Positions 17,378-25,799 of a stretch of 64,000 nucleotides of DNA are shown here, in pieces. This DNA comes from Noviherbaspirillum soli. GTDB taxonomy: Bacteria; Pseudomonadota; Gammaproteobacteria; Burkholderiales; Burkholderiaceae_D. The DNA lies in assembly GCF_015352955.1 (NCBI RefSeq), contig NZ_JACYOX010000009.1, forward strand, positions 62,001-126,000, in the 5' to 3' direction. The position numbers and the translations under genes are program-made. Each line of letters starts with the position of its first letter. The first letter of the stretch is position 1. The notes beneath the pieces are model-generated. The model did not search any database. It was not told the DNA's origin and saw only the letters and a program-made list of their open reading frames with translations.

Positions 17378-18414
17378 GCCCTTCTCCCTTCCAACCGCAT
17401 CTGGCGAATCGCAGTGCGCCTGGACAAGTACCCTCGAATCCAGCCGATAACCCCGGCTGGATAATAGACGGCAATAACTACGATCAGGGCAGCATAAATA
17501 ACCAGATCAGTGCCTTTTCCCGATCCGCCAAATAGCATGCGCGTACCTTCTTCAATAAGGGTAAGAACTGCCGCGCCAATAACAGGCCCCAGTAACGTAC
17601 CAACACCGCCGAGAATGGATACCAGTGCCATTTTTATGGAGAGGCCTGTATGCAGAACTGAGCCAGGATCAATATAAAGCTCTTTATGTGCATATAGGCT
17701 GCCACCCAATGCCGTAAAAAAACTACTGATGGCAAAGGCAATTTGTTTATAAAGACTTAGATTGACACCCAAACTTTGGGCCGCATCAGGCTCATCTTTT
17801 ATTGCCCTAAGATAATATCCGAGATAACTTTTCTCGATTGCGTAATTAACTGCCAGTGTGATCAATAATAAGCCAAGAGCGAGATAGTAATATGGCTCTT
17901 TATCTGCAAAAATAAGAAATTTCCAGCCTCCTTCCATAGGAAGATTAAGACCGACCGCGGCCCCTGCGAAATCCCAGTTAGTGAAAACAATCTGAATAAT
18001 TTCAGCAACGGCTATAGTAGCCATCGCAAAATAGTGTCCTTTCAGACGAAAACATGACCAGCCAACAGTCAAGCTAATACAGGCAGCAAGAAGTCCACCG
18101 GCGGGAATGGAAAACCAAGGATTAATACCGAATTTTGTGAACAAAAGAGTCGAAGTATAGGCACCCAGACCGTAGAATGCCACTTGCCCCAATGAAATTT
18201 GCCCAGCGTATCCACCAATAATATTCCATGCCACACCGAGCTGCGCAGCCATGAGTACGAGGATTACAAAGTTTTGATGCGATGGGGATTTTTCAAAAAA
18301 AGGAAAAAAAATGACAGCACTAAGCAAAAATACGAGTAGAAGGCGTGTAGGCCATTTATAGCCTGCTGATCCATAAGCAGCACTGACGGCTGGTTGTTGA
18401 TTCAAATGATTCAT
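17374..18414 (-). CDS. livM: Branched-chain amino acid-type ABC transporter permease (LivM-like)
   Basis: 346 residues with about 9-10 hydrophobic segments. The LivM hallmarks are NIIGGYAGQISLGQVAFYGLGAYT-type residues near 65-85 and the EAA-like loop AIKDEPDAAQSLGVNLSLYKQ. Residues 1-25 are a soluble leader. It lies 28 nt after livH, with GGAGG shortly upstream of its ATG. Codon use here is clearly AT-richer than in thiL or pyrF. Confidence 0.9.
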   Translation of the reverse strand: MNHLNQQPAVSAAYGSAGYKWPTRLLLVFLLSAVIFFPFFEKSPSHQNFVILVLMAAQLGVAWNIIGGYAGQISLGQVAFYGLGAYTSTLLFTKFGINPWFSIPAGGLLAACISLTVGWSCFRLKGHYFAMATIAVAEIIQIVFTNWDFAGAAVGLNLPMEGGWKFLIFADKEPYYYLALGLLLITLAVNYAIEKSYLGYYLRAIKDEPDAAQSLGVNLSLYKQIAFAISSFFTALGGSLYAHKELYIDPGSVLHTGLSIKMALVSILGGVGTLLGPVIGAAVLTLIEEGTRMLFGGSGKGTDLVIYAALIVVIAVYYPAGVIGWIRGYLSRRTAIRQMRLEGRRA

Positions 18415-18442
18415 AATCCTCCCTAAGGCCTTTATTAACGGT

Positions 18443-19309
18443 CTAAGCTTTTCCCATCAGACCTTGTGGTCGGAACATCAACACTGCAAGGAACAGACAT
18501 AGCACTATCCCCATTTTGTACTGAGGACCAAGAAAAAACCCGCCCATTACCTCGATTACTCCAACCAAAATACCAGCGAACAAGGCACCTACGACGCTCC
18601 CAAATCCACCAAGATTCACCACCACAAAGGCAGTCAAAATGAAATTAGCGCCGATTTCAGGAAAGATTGGAAAAAAAGTGGATAGTAATCCGCCAGCGAC
18701 TCCGGCACAGGCCGCACCCACTCCCCACGCCAGGGTAAACATGCGCTGTGAATCTATTCCCATTAAACGTGCGGCTTCTTTGTCTGCTGCAGTAGCCTCC
18801 AAAGCTGCGCCGGTTCTTGTCTTTGTTAAAAACAAGTAGATTCCAAGGGTTACCAAAATAGCACCCACCCCTGCGGTAAGCTGGGGCAGCCCGATCTGAA
18901 TTCCTGACAGGGAAACAGTCCCACTGACGACAGAATTTCCAACGGTCCTGAAATCAGGTTTCCATAAGAACTGAGCCAAACCTCTAAACAGGATCATCAA
19001 GCCAAATGTAGTAAAGATTTGAGCGAGCATGGGAGCATCTATAATTTTTTTGATGACTACCCGATAGACCATTGCTCCGACGCCAAAAAGAAGTACAGCC
19101 GTAAGAGGAAGGGTATAAATTGGATCCAGGTGATAAATCGCGTAGAGCCAGAAACTGGAGTACATACCCAGCATCAAGAACTCGCCATGTGAAAAATTCA
19201 CGATATCCATAACACCGAAAATCAGCGTCAATCCTATTGCAATCAATGCATAAATCAGGCCAATCAACAATCCCGAGGCGAAAGTCTGGATGATAATTTC
19301 TGACGTCAT
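18443..19309 (-). CDS. livH: Branched-chain amino acid-type ABC transporter permease (LivH-like)
   Basis: 288 residues with 7-8 membrane segments. GLIYALIAIGLTLIFGVMDIVNFSHGEFLMLG at about 17-48 is the classic LivH start, and ATAADKEAARLMGIDSQRMF is the cytoplasmic EAA-like loop. It forms the heterodimeric channel with LivM. AGGAGTGTAA precedes the ATG at 19309. A gap of 107 nt separates it from the binding-protein gene. Confidence 0.9.
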   Translation of the reverse strand: MTSEIIIQTFASGLLIGLIYALIAIGLTLIFGVMDIVNFSHGEFLMLGMYSSFWLYAIYHLDPIYTLPLTAVLLFGVGAMVYRVVIKKIIDAPMLAQIFTTFGLMILFRGLAQFLWKPDFRTVGNSVVSGTVSLSGIQIGLPQLTAGVGAILVTLGIYLFLTKTRTGAALEATAADKEAARLMGIDSQRMFTLAWGVGAACAGVAGGLLSTFFPIFPEIGANFILTAFVVVNLGGFGSVVGALFAGILVGVIEVMGGFFLGPQYKMGIVLCLFLAVLMFRPQGLMGKA

Positions 19310-19416
19310 TTACACTCCTGGCAAAAAGCAATAACCGCTTTTAGTATAAGCTGTGCCTTGGAATTCATTAATTGAACGCCAAGGCATTACTATTGATATA
19401 AAAATTCAAAAAGTGG

Positions 19417-20682
19417 TCACTGCACCCACTTTGGCATGGGCCAGATCACTTCGCGCGTTGCCAGATTAAAAGGCCAGATCGTGTGGTATTTTCCATTGAC
19501 AATTTGCACGAGGATTCCTGAACCCAATGTGTTCTGGCCTTGCTGGTCAAACTTTATGCCATTCCAAGGCATGATGGTATTTTTACCATCAATATTGGTT
19601 TCTGAAAGTGCTTTCCTGATTGCTTCTGGCTCCGTAGAACCTGCGCGATTTATAGCATCGGCAAGTGTTAGCAATCCGGTGAATGTGCGGGAAGAATTAC
19701 CAGTGAAATTGACTTTGTAACGATTGCGAAACAGGTCATTAACTTGGCCGATAATTGGTTTGTTCTTCGCCAGGTCTAATGACCACACTTCCCGAGTGAT
19801 AATATGATCGGCATCTTGCCCCAAAGTCCGAATGAATTCCGTATCGGTGAAGCCGGCATTATTAGCCAAAATCATATCAGGCGAAAAATTAAGTTCTTTG
19901 TAGGTTTTCATTGCCAGAATTGCGTCCCCCAAATAGGAAGATTGCATGACCACTTGCGGCTTGCCGGATTTCAAGGATTGAATTTCCGATGTAAGCTGGG
20001 TGCTTTTTGCAGGATAGGATATTGACTTTACGACAGTCACTCCACGCTCTTCTGCAAGTTTATTTTCGAGCTTCGAAGTTTCATTGCCCCATAATGTATT
20101 TTCGTTAAACAGCGCGACCTGCCCTACCTTTATTCCTTTTTTAGTCTCAATATCCTTGAAGAACTCAAAAAAGTTATGAACAAACAAATCATCGTGTGGA
20201 GTGATACGGTAGAACCATTTAAAGTTTCTTGTGGTCAGGGATGTTGATGATGAGTCTGGGTTCAGGTAAGGAACCTTATATCGCTCCGCGACCTGGCTTG
20301 ATGTTGCGGTCACATTGCTGAAATATGCGCCAACCACTGCAGCAACTTTTTCTTGTGTTATCAGTCGCTCTGTTTCTGTAGCGCCTATTTGAGGATTGCC
20401 CTGATGATCCGCAAATACCAACTTGATTTTTGCGCCCTTAAGGTTAGGCAACCCCCCGCCGCTAGAGAAAGGCAGGTCAGGGATATCTTTGGCTCCGTTG
20501 TTGACGATGTCAGCAGCTAATTCGAGTGCACCTTTAAGTTCCGCGCCAGTCGATGCCGCTGCACCGGTAAGAGGATAAAGAACACCGATCTTGATTTCTT
20601 GCTGCGCCATGACCGTGCCACTGAGAGTAAATGCGGCCAGAAAAAAGGCTGTTATTTTCAACGTTTTCAATGGAAACTGCAT
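19417..20682 (-). CDS. Periplasmic substrate-binding protein of the Liv-type importer
   Basis: 421 residues. Signal peptide about 1-26 (FFLAAFTLSGTVMAQQ), then EIKIGVLYPLTGAAASTG, the start of the peripla-BP-6 (type I) fold; hinge motifs such as VVGAYFSNVTATSSQVAE follow. The family binds amino acids, amides, urea or aromatic acids; the ligand is not deducible here. AAAGGAG precedes ATG 20682. It is the first gene of the operon SBP-livH-livM-livG-livF-DUF1445. Confidence 0.9.
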   Translation of the reverse strand: MQFPLKTLKITAFFLAAFTLSGTVMAQQEIKIGVLYPLTGAAASTGAELKGALELAADIVNNGAKDIPDLPFSSGGGLPNLKGAKIKLVFADHQGNPQIGATETERLITQEKVAAVVGAYFSNVTATSSQVAERYKVPYLNPDSSSTSLTTRNFKWFYRITPHDDLFVHNFFEFFKDIETKKGIKVGQVALFNENTLWGNETSKLENKLAEERGVTVVKSISYPAKSTQLTSEIQSLKSGKPQVVMQSSYLGDAILAMKTYKELNFSPDMILANNAGFTDTEFIRTLGQDADHIITREVWSLDLAKNKPIIGQVNDLFRNRYKVNFTGNSSRTFTGLLTLADAINRAGSTEPEAIRKALSETNIDGKNTIMPWNGIKFDQQGQNTLGSGILVQIVNGKYHTIWPFNLATREVIWPMPKWVQ

Positions 20683-21027
20683 TGGGCATCTCCTTTAAAT
20701 ATATGGAATGCGCTTCATGCAAGATGCATAAAGAGCAATATTTCAAACAAGGTTGCTTACATAACGACTGCCTAACCAATCCAGGCTGAATAACTGTGTT
20801 TGCGCCGCACCTATCTCGTGCGATCCTCAATCTGGTCTTTTTTGAGTAGATTCTTGCCCAAATCCATTTATTGTCTTGCCTGAGGTTTTGGCTTGGGATT
20901 CCAAAAATTACCAGTCAAAATGACGGACTTGGCATTCACTGGCAAAGTCGACTATTTAAAATGGCTACTGCGCGGCCAGAACGGCGACTGCCACCGCCAT
21001 TGAAAGTTTTTAAGCTGTTACGCTGGC
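20683..21027. other. Intergenic stretch, probable promoter region of the importer operon
   Basis: No ORF with coding character and no clear hairpin. It holds the leader of the importer operon (minus strand) and the end of the TRAP-type gene's transcription unit. It is AT-rich; I could not pick a promoter with confidence. Confidence 0.4.
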
Positions 21028-22068
21028 TTATTTAATCGATCTATCTGTCGTGTATTTCAGAAGAACCTGCAGCTCCGTAACACCGGCCTTCTTTAGCCAT
21101 TCGCGTGCAACGATTTCACCTATGCGGTCAAGATAGCTTCGGATCATGAAATCCATGCCAAATACCTTTACGTGATTGGCGGCCAACTGCTTTTCGTAAA
21201 TTTGATCGCTTTCCTGGCTTAACTGCCATCCCCTGGCCTCTGCCACACGCGCTGCATCCATCAATACTTTGCGGTCGGCATCGGCTATACGCGAAAGTAT
21301 GTCTGCTCTAATAAAGACCATGTTTTTGGGAAGCCAGGCATTTACCTTGTAGTAATAGCTCATCATCCTCCAGGATTTGGTATCTACCCCTGTCCAGCTG
21401 GAGGTCAGCATTAGTTCCACCCGCTTTGCAGAAATGGCTTTGGCAAGATCCAGCACCTGCACCGTTACAGGCCTTGCACCGATCAGCTCTGCAATACGCT
21501 GTGTAGTAGGGTTGTAAACCCGCATTGCGCGTCCGCTGAAATCACGGATCGTATTGACCTCATCGGTCGAATAAAGATTTTGCGGAGGCCATGGAACCGC
21601 ATACAAAACAGCTAACCCACGTTTTTCCAGCGCCTTCTCAACTGCCGGACGCGAGGCTTGCCACATACGCTTGGCATCCTCGTAGCCTGAAACAATGAAA
21701 GGAAGTGAATCCAACCCAAATAGCAGCTCTTCCTTTTCCAGGCTGGACATGATGACTTCACCTGCTTCTGCCCTGCCTTCACGAACCCCCGCAAAGATTT
21801 CTGCCGGCTTCAAAAGACGTCCACCCGAATGCACACGAATGTTGACACGTCCATCCGTTGCTACCTTCACATCCTCCGCAAACTGCTGGATGTTGCGCGT
21901 TTGGAAGTTGTCCGCGGCGTAAGCAGTCGCCAGGTCTATATCAATCGCCGGTACAGCCGCATGAATGGAACTGGCTTGCCCTGCGAGGAGGATGCAGACC
22001 AAGCTCGTCGCAACCCACACGATCACGCGGCGAAGATGCGGCAACAGGAATGCTGTCAGCTTGGGCAT
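21028..22068 (-). CDS. Orphan TRAP-type substrate-binding protein (DctP family)
   Basis: 346 residues. Membrane/signal segment at about 15-38 (VIVWVATSLVCILLAGQASSIHA), then the DctP fold: FAEDVKVATDGRVNIRVHSGGRL, AEAGEVIMSSL, LPFIVSGYEDAKRMW, RVYNPTTQRIAELIGARPV. The conserved arginine that binds carboxylate ligands is probably in GRAMRVYNP. No DctQ or DctM membrane subunit is encoded within the window, so it is either an orphan serving a distant transporter or a sensor component. It lies in the same AT-richer block as the Liv-type operon. Confidence 0.85.
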   Translation of the reverse strand: MPKLTAFLLPHLRRVIVWVATSLVCILLAGQASSIHAAVPAIDIDLATAYAADNFQTRNIQQFAEDVKVATDGRVNIRVHSGGRLLKPAEIFAGVREGRAEAGEVIMSSLEKEELLFGLDSLPFIVSGYEDAKRMWQASRPAVEKALEKRGLAVLYAVPWPPQNLYSTDEVNTIRDFSGRAMRVYNPTTQRIAELIGARPVTVQVLDLAKAISAKRVELMLTSSWTGVDTKSWRMMSYYYKVNAWLPKNMVFIRADILSRIADADRKVLMDAARVAEARGWQLSQESDQIYEKQLAANHVKVFGMDFMIRSYLDRIGEIVAREWLKKAGVTELQVLLKYTTDRSIK

Positions 22069-22328
22069 TGGTTAGAAAAGGTTAAATTTTATATTAACCA
22101 TAAGTTACAGAAGCCTCGAATTATAGAAGTTTTTATCGATATTACAACCATGTTTTTAAAACAATTTAGTAACAATTCAGCGAAGCGACGGGCTCGACGA
22201 ATGTGATGGCATCTCCGCACGCTGAGACTGCTGCTTGTGGCTCCTTACTCCTCAGGGTGGTAAAGTAAGCCGGGCTACAAGCCCGAGACGGAACCACCGT
22301 CCAAACGAATTTAACGAGAGGAGACGCC

Positions 22329-22811
22329 GTGAGAGATATCAATGAGTTGGCGACGCAGGTAGGCAGTGTGCTCAAGTCGCAAGGCCTCATCCTGGCTACG
22401 GCCGAGTCTTGTACCGGAGGTGGCGTTGCCCAAGCCATTACTGAAGTTGCTGGCTCGTCGGAATGGTTCGAATGCGGATTCATCACCTACTCGAATGCAT
22501 CCAAGGCAGACATGCTGGACGTTCCGGAAGCGCTGATTGTCCGTTATGGCGCGGTAAGCGACGAAGTCGCTCAGGCAATGGCGGAAGGTGCCCTGGCTAA
22601 CAGCGCTGCGACAATTACCTTGTCTACCACTGGCATTGCTGGTCCAGGGGGTGCAGTCCCTGGGAAACCGGTGGGGACCATCTGTTTTGCATGGGCAATG
22701 GCACACCGCACTTTCAGCGAAAGGCTGGTATTTCAGGGAGACCGGCATGCGGTGCGTCAACAGACCGTTGCGCATTCACTGGCAGGCCTCCTTCGTTTTC
22801 TTGAACAGTAA
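22329..22811 (+). CDS. pncC: Nicotinamide-nucleotide amidohydrolase PncC (CinA C-terminal domain)
   Basis: Deamidates NMN to NaMN in pyridine nucleotide recycling. 160 residues, single domain, without the N-terminal CinA competence domain. ATAESCTGGGVAQAIT near 23-38, FITYSNASKADML near 50 and STTGIAGPGGAVPGKPVGTI near 100 are the family motifs. GTG start at 22329 with GAGAGGAGA just upstream. It begins directly after the AT-rich block and lies 19 nt from the convergent pyrF. Confidence 0.92.
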   Translation: MRDINELATQVGSVLKSQGLILATAESCTGGGVAQAITEVAGSSEWFECGFITYSNASKADMLDVPEALIVRYGAVSDEVAQAMAEGALANSAATITLSTTGIAGPGGAVPGKPVGTICFAWAMAHRTFSERLVFQGDRHAVRQQTVAHSLAGLLRFLEQ

Positions 22812-22830
22812 GACTAGGACGGTATGGTGC

Positions 22831-23664
22831 TCAACCTGCAATGCCGCGATGGCTGTTGATGGCGTCGCGCGTTTCGCAGGCCACCCTGCGTGCCGCTTCG
22901 ATATGCGTTTCGGTGGCGCCTTGTGGTTGTGCGTACAGGATGGCACGTGACGAATTGATCATCATGCCGGTGCCGTCGACGCTGCGCCCGGCCGCGACAG
23001 TGGCGGCAATATCGCCGCCCTGCGCGCCTATGCCCGGCACCAGCAATGGCATATCGCCGACAATGGCTCTTACCTGCGCCAGCTCTTCCGGGAAGGTCGC
23101 GCCAACCACTAATCCGCACTGTCCGTTGCGATTCCATTTTTCGGCAACCAGTCGGGCCACATGCTGGTACAGCGGCACGCCGTCGACCTGCATGAATTGC
23201 AGGTCGGAGCCTCCCGGATTGGAAGTTCGGCACAGCACGATCACGCCCTTGTCCTTCCACTCCGTATAAGGCGCGATGGAGTCCGATCCCATATAGGGAT
23301 TGACCGTTACTGCATCGGCGCCATAACGCTCATAGGCTTCCCGCGCATATTGCTCGGCGGTGGCGCCGATATCGCCACGCTTGGCGTCCAGCACGATGGG
23401 CAACTCGGGATAGGTGTTGCGGATATAGGCGCACAAGGCTTCCAGCTGGTCTTCGGCACGGAGCGCGGCGAAATAGGCGATTTGCGGCTTGAAGCAACAG
23501 GCAGCCGCGGCAGTGGCGTCGACAATGGCTTTGCAAAACGAAAAGATGCCATCCGGCTGGGACTGGAGATGCGGTGGAAACCGCGATACGTCGGGGTCCA
23601 GGCCTACACATAACAGGGATTGTTGGGTGCGCCATGCGGACGCCAGCTTTGCTGTGAAACTCAC
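22831..23664 (-). CDS. pyrF: Orotidine 5'-phosphate decarboxylase
   Basis: Final step of UMP synthesis. 277 residues, belonging to the longer type 2 class. [14 protein letters not shown] (about 17-30), catalytic [17 protein letters not shown] (about 91-107) with the Asp-Lys-x-x-Asp charge network, [11 protein letters not shown], and [16 protein letters not shown] near 220. The start at 23664 is in the usual place before [10 protein letters not shown]. Confidence 0.95.
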   Translation of the reverse strand: MSFTAKLASAWRTQQSLLCVGLDPDVSRFPPHLQSQPDGIFSFCKAIVDATAAAACCFKPQIAYFAALRAEDQLEALCAYIRNTYPELPIVLDAKRGDIGATAEQYAREAYERYGADAVTVNPYMGSDSIAPYTEWKDKGVIVLCRTSNPGGSDLQFMQVDGVPLYQHVARLVAEKWNRNGQCGLVVGATFPEELAQVRAIVGDMPLLVPGIGAQGGDIAATVAAGRSVDGTGMMINSSRAILYAQPQGATETHIEAARRVACETRDAINSHRGIAG

Positions 23665-23888
23665 GGGGAAACCTTGTGGAAAGAGAGAAAATGTGTGTGA
23701 TCAAGCTTTAATGCATCAGGCGAACATATTGTAACTTGCCATGTTATGTTTCAGGCATCGCTGCCTGCGTCTGCACCGGCCAGATTGCACCTTGCCGGCG
23801 CTGGCCGCAACTTCAGGGAAGACGCTGCGTATCAATCGCGAGCCAGCAGGCCGAACGGCGGATCAAACTCATACGGAAGGGAAAGATA

Positions 23889-24482
23889 ATGAAAAAATGG
23901 TTATCGTGGATGACGCTTGGCTTGCTGAGCATACTGCTGTCGGGCTGCGGATATAACCAGTTCCAGGCCAGGGACGAAGCGGTCAAGGCCGCCTGGGGCG
24001 AAGTGGTCAACCAGTACCAGCGACGCGCGGACCTGGTGCCCAACCTGGTCAATACGGTCAAGGGCTATGCATCGCATGAAAGGGAAACGCTGGAAGCCGT
24101 CACCAAGGCGCGTGCCGCTGCCACCAGCATCCAGGTAACGCCGGAGGTGCTGAACGATCCGCAGGCATTCCAGCGTTTCCAGCAGGCCCAGGGCCAGTTG
24201 ACGCAGGCCCTTTCACGTTTGCTGGCAGTGTCGGAAAACTATCCGCAGCTCAAGGCTGACGGCCTGTTCCGCGACCTGCAATCGCAGCTGGAAGGCACGG
24301 AAAACCGCATCACCGTGGCGCGTCAGCGTTACATCAAATCGGTGGAAGAGTACAACGTGCTGGCGCGGAGCTTTCCGACCAACCTGACCGCCATGATGTT
24401 CGGCTATCCGGTCCGGCCCTCCTTTACCGTGGACAATGAAAAGGCCATTTCCAATGCGCCTGCCGTCAATTTTGGCAAATAG
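23889..24482 (+). CDS. lemA: LemA family lipoprotein
   Basis: 197 residues. Lipobox LLSGC with Cys20 after a hydrophobic stretch, so it is a membrane lipoprotein. YNQFQARDEAVKAAWGEVVNQYQRRADLVPNL is the diagnostic LemA helix pair, followed by long helices to about 180. ATG 23889 sits after AAGGGAAA; the upstream extension to 23736 has no similarity. LemA genes are commonly paired with TPM-domain genes, as here, in an envelope cluster of unknown biochemical role. Confidence 0.93.
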   Translation: MKKWLSWMTLGLLSILLSGCGYNQFQARDEAVKAAWGEVVNQYQRRADLVPNLVNTVKGYASHERETLEAVTKARAAATSIQVTPEVLNDPQAFQRFQQAQGQLTQALSRLLAVSENYPQLKADGLFRDLQSQLEGTENRITVARQRYIKSVEEYNVLARSFPTNLTAMMFGYPVRPSFTVDNEKAISNAPAVNFGK

Positions 24483-25293
24483 CATCGTCTCGGCGCTGCG
24501 CTGCCTGCTCGCACTGCTGCTCCTGGCGGGCGCTCTGCATGCGGGCGCACAGGATTTCACGCCGGTTCCGCCACTGAAAAGCCGCGTCACCGACACCATC
24601 GGCATGTTGACGCCGGATCAGCGCAATGCACTGGAAAATGTGCTGAAGGACCACGAGGACCGTACCGGCAACCAGATCGCGGTCCTGCTGGTGGCATCGA
24701 CCGCTCCTGAAGCAATCGAGCAGTACAGCATCCGTGTGGCCGACGCCTGGAAGCTCGGGCGCAAGGGTATCGATGACGGCGTGATACTGCTGGTCGCACG
24801 CGACAATCCGAGTTCCCTGCGCCGCCTGCGCATCGAGGCCGGCCGCGGTGTCCAGGGCTCGCTGACGGATGCGCAGTCCAAGCGCATCCTCCAGGACGTG
24901 ATTGCGCCGCATTTCCGCCAAAACGACTTCTACGGCGGTCTTGCTGCCGGCGTGTCCGCCATTGCCGCCCTGATCGACAAGGAGAATTTGCCGGCGCCAA
25001 CGGCTCGCCAGTCAGGCCAGCAAGAGGACAACCTGGGCTCTTGGCTGCCCTTCCTGTTTTTCGCGCTGTTCATCCTGCTGCCCATGTTCACGCGCCGCGG
25101 CCGTCGTCGCAGCCGGCTCGGCGGCAATGACTGGGGCCGCAATGCCGGCATCATCCTTGGCAGCGGCATTGGCAGCCGGGGCGGTTTCGGCGGCGGGGGA
25201 TTCGGTGGCGGCGGATTTGGCGGAGGCGGTGGCGGCGGATTTTCGGGTGGCGGTGGCGGCTTTGACGGCGGCGGCGCCTCGGGGAACTGGTAA
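24454..25293 (+). CDS. TPM-domain membrane protein with Gly-rich tail (YgcG-like)
   Basis: 279 residues from the ATG at 24454 (AAAAGG 9 nt upstream); an in-frame ATG at 24436 is also possible. Either way it overlaps the end of lemA. Signal peptide ALRCLLALLLLAGALHAGAQ, then the TPM domain (about 35-180: VTDTIGMLTPDQRNALENVL, GNQIAVLLV, GRKGIDDGVILLVA, RLRIEAGRGVQGSLTDAQ). One membrane helix (LPFLFFALFILLPMF) is followed by a basic patch and a Gly-rich, Phe-spaced tail to the end. The tail is common in this family. Likely inner-membrane anchored with a periplasmic TPM domain. Confidence 0.88.
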   Translation: MRLPSILANSIVSALRCLLALLLLAGALHAGAQDFTPVPPLKSRVTDTIGMLTPDQRNALENVLKDHEDRTGNQIAVLLVASTAPEAIEQYSIRVADAWKLGRKGIDDGVILLVARDNPSSLRRLRIEAGRGVQGSLTDAQSKRILQDVIAPHFRQNDFYGGLAAGVSAIAALIDKENLPAPTARQSGQQEDNLGSWLPFLFFALFILLPMFTRRGRRRSRLGGNDWGRNAGIILGSGIGSRGGFGGGGFGGGGFGGGGGGGFSGGGGGFDGGGASGNW

Positions 25294-25793
25294 TGAACAA
25301 GCTCAAACGATTCTGGCGGCACCTGACCACCACCCGCGCATCCGGCCAGCGCGCCTTCCCCAGGAAGGTTCTCGACGAGATCCAGAAAACCATCGCCCAG
25401 GGTGAAACCCTGCATCGCGCGGAAGTGCGCATGATCATTGAACCGGCACTTCCGCTTGGCGACATTCTCGATGGCATGCATCCCCGCGCCCGCGCCCGCG
25501 AGCTGTTCTCCGACTATCGCCTGTGGGACACCGAGGAGAACTCGGGCGTGCTGATCTATCTCGATCTGGCCGACCATCAGGTCGAAATCATCGCGGACCG
25601 CGGCGTCGGGCGACTGGTGCAGGCCGGCGAATGGCAGGCTATCTGCGAGACCATGATTCGACAGCTGCAGCGCGGCGCCTACCGCGATGGCGCCATCGCG
25701 GCATTGGAACAACTGAATGCGCTGCTCCACATGAAGCTGCCCGCAAACGGCCAGCGCCCGAACCAGCTTTCGGACAAGCCCATCATCCTGTAG
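25293..25793 (+). CDS. Second TPM-domain protein, cytoplasmic type
   Basis: 166 residues with no signal peptide. SGVLIYLDLADHQVEIIADRG at about 86-106 is the TPM core (compare DDGVILLVA...IEAGRG in the neighbour), followed by GAYRDGAIAALEQLNALL. Its ATG overlaps the previous stop by one base (TAATG), so lemA and the two TPM genes form one operon. The stop is 6 nt from the convergent dacB stop. The biochemical function of bacterial TPM proteins is not settled. Confidence 0.85.
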   Translation: MNKLKRFWRHLTTTRASGQRAFPRKVLDEIQKTIAQGETLHRAEVRMIIEPALPLGDILDGMHPRARARELFSDYRLWDTEENSGVLIYLDLADHQVEIIADRGVGRLVQAGEWQAICETMIRQLQRGAYRDGAIAALEQLNALLHMKLPANGQRPNQLSDKPIIL

Positions 25794-25799
25794 CCGGGC

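Noticed and set aside
25170..25290. GGN-rich tandem-looking stretch
   Set aside because: It encodes the Gly/Phe tail typical of TPM proteins, not a DNA repeat array.
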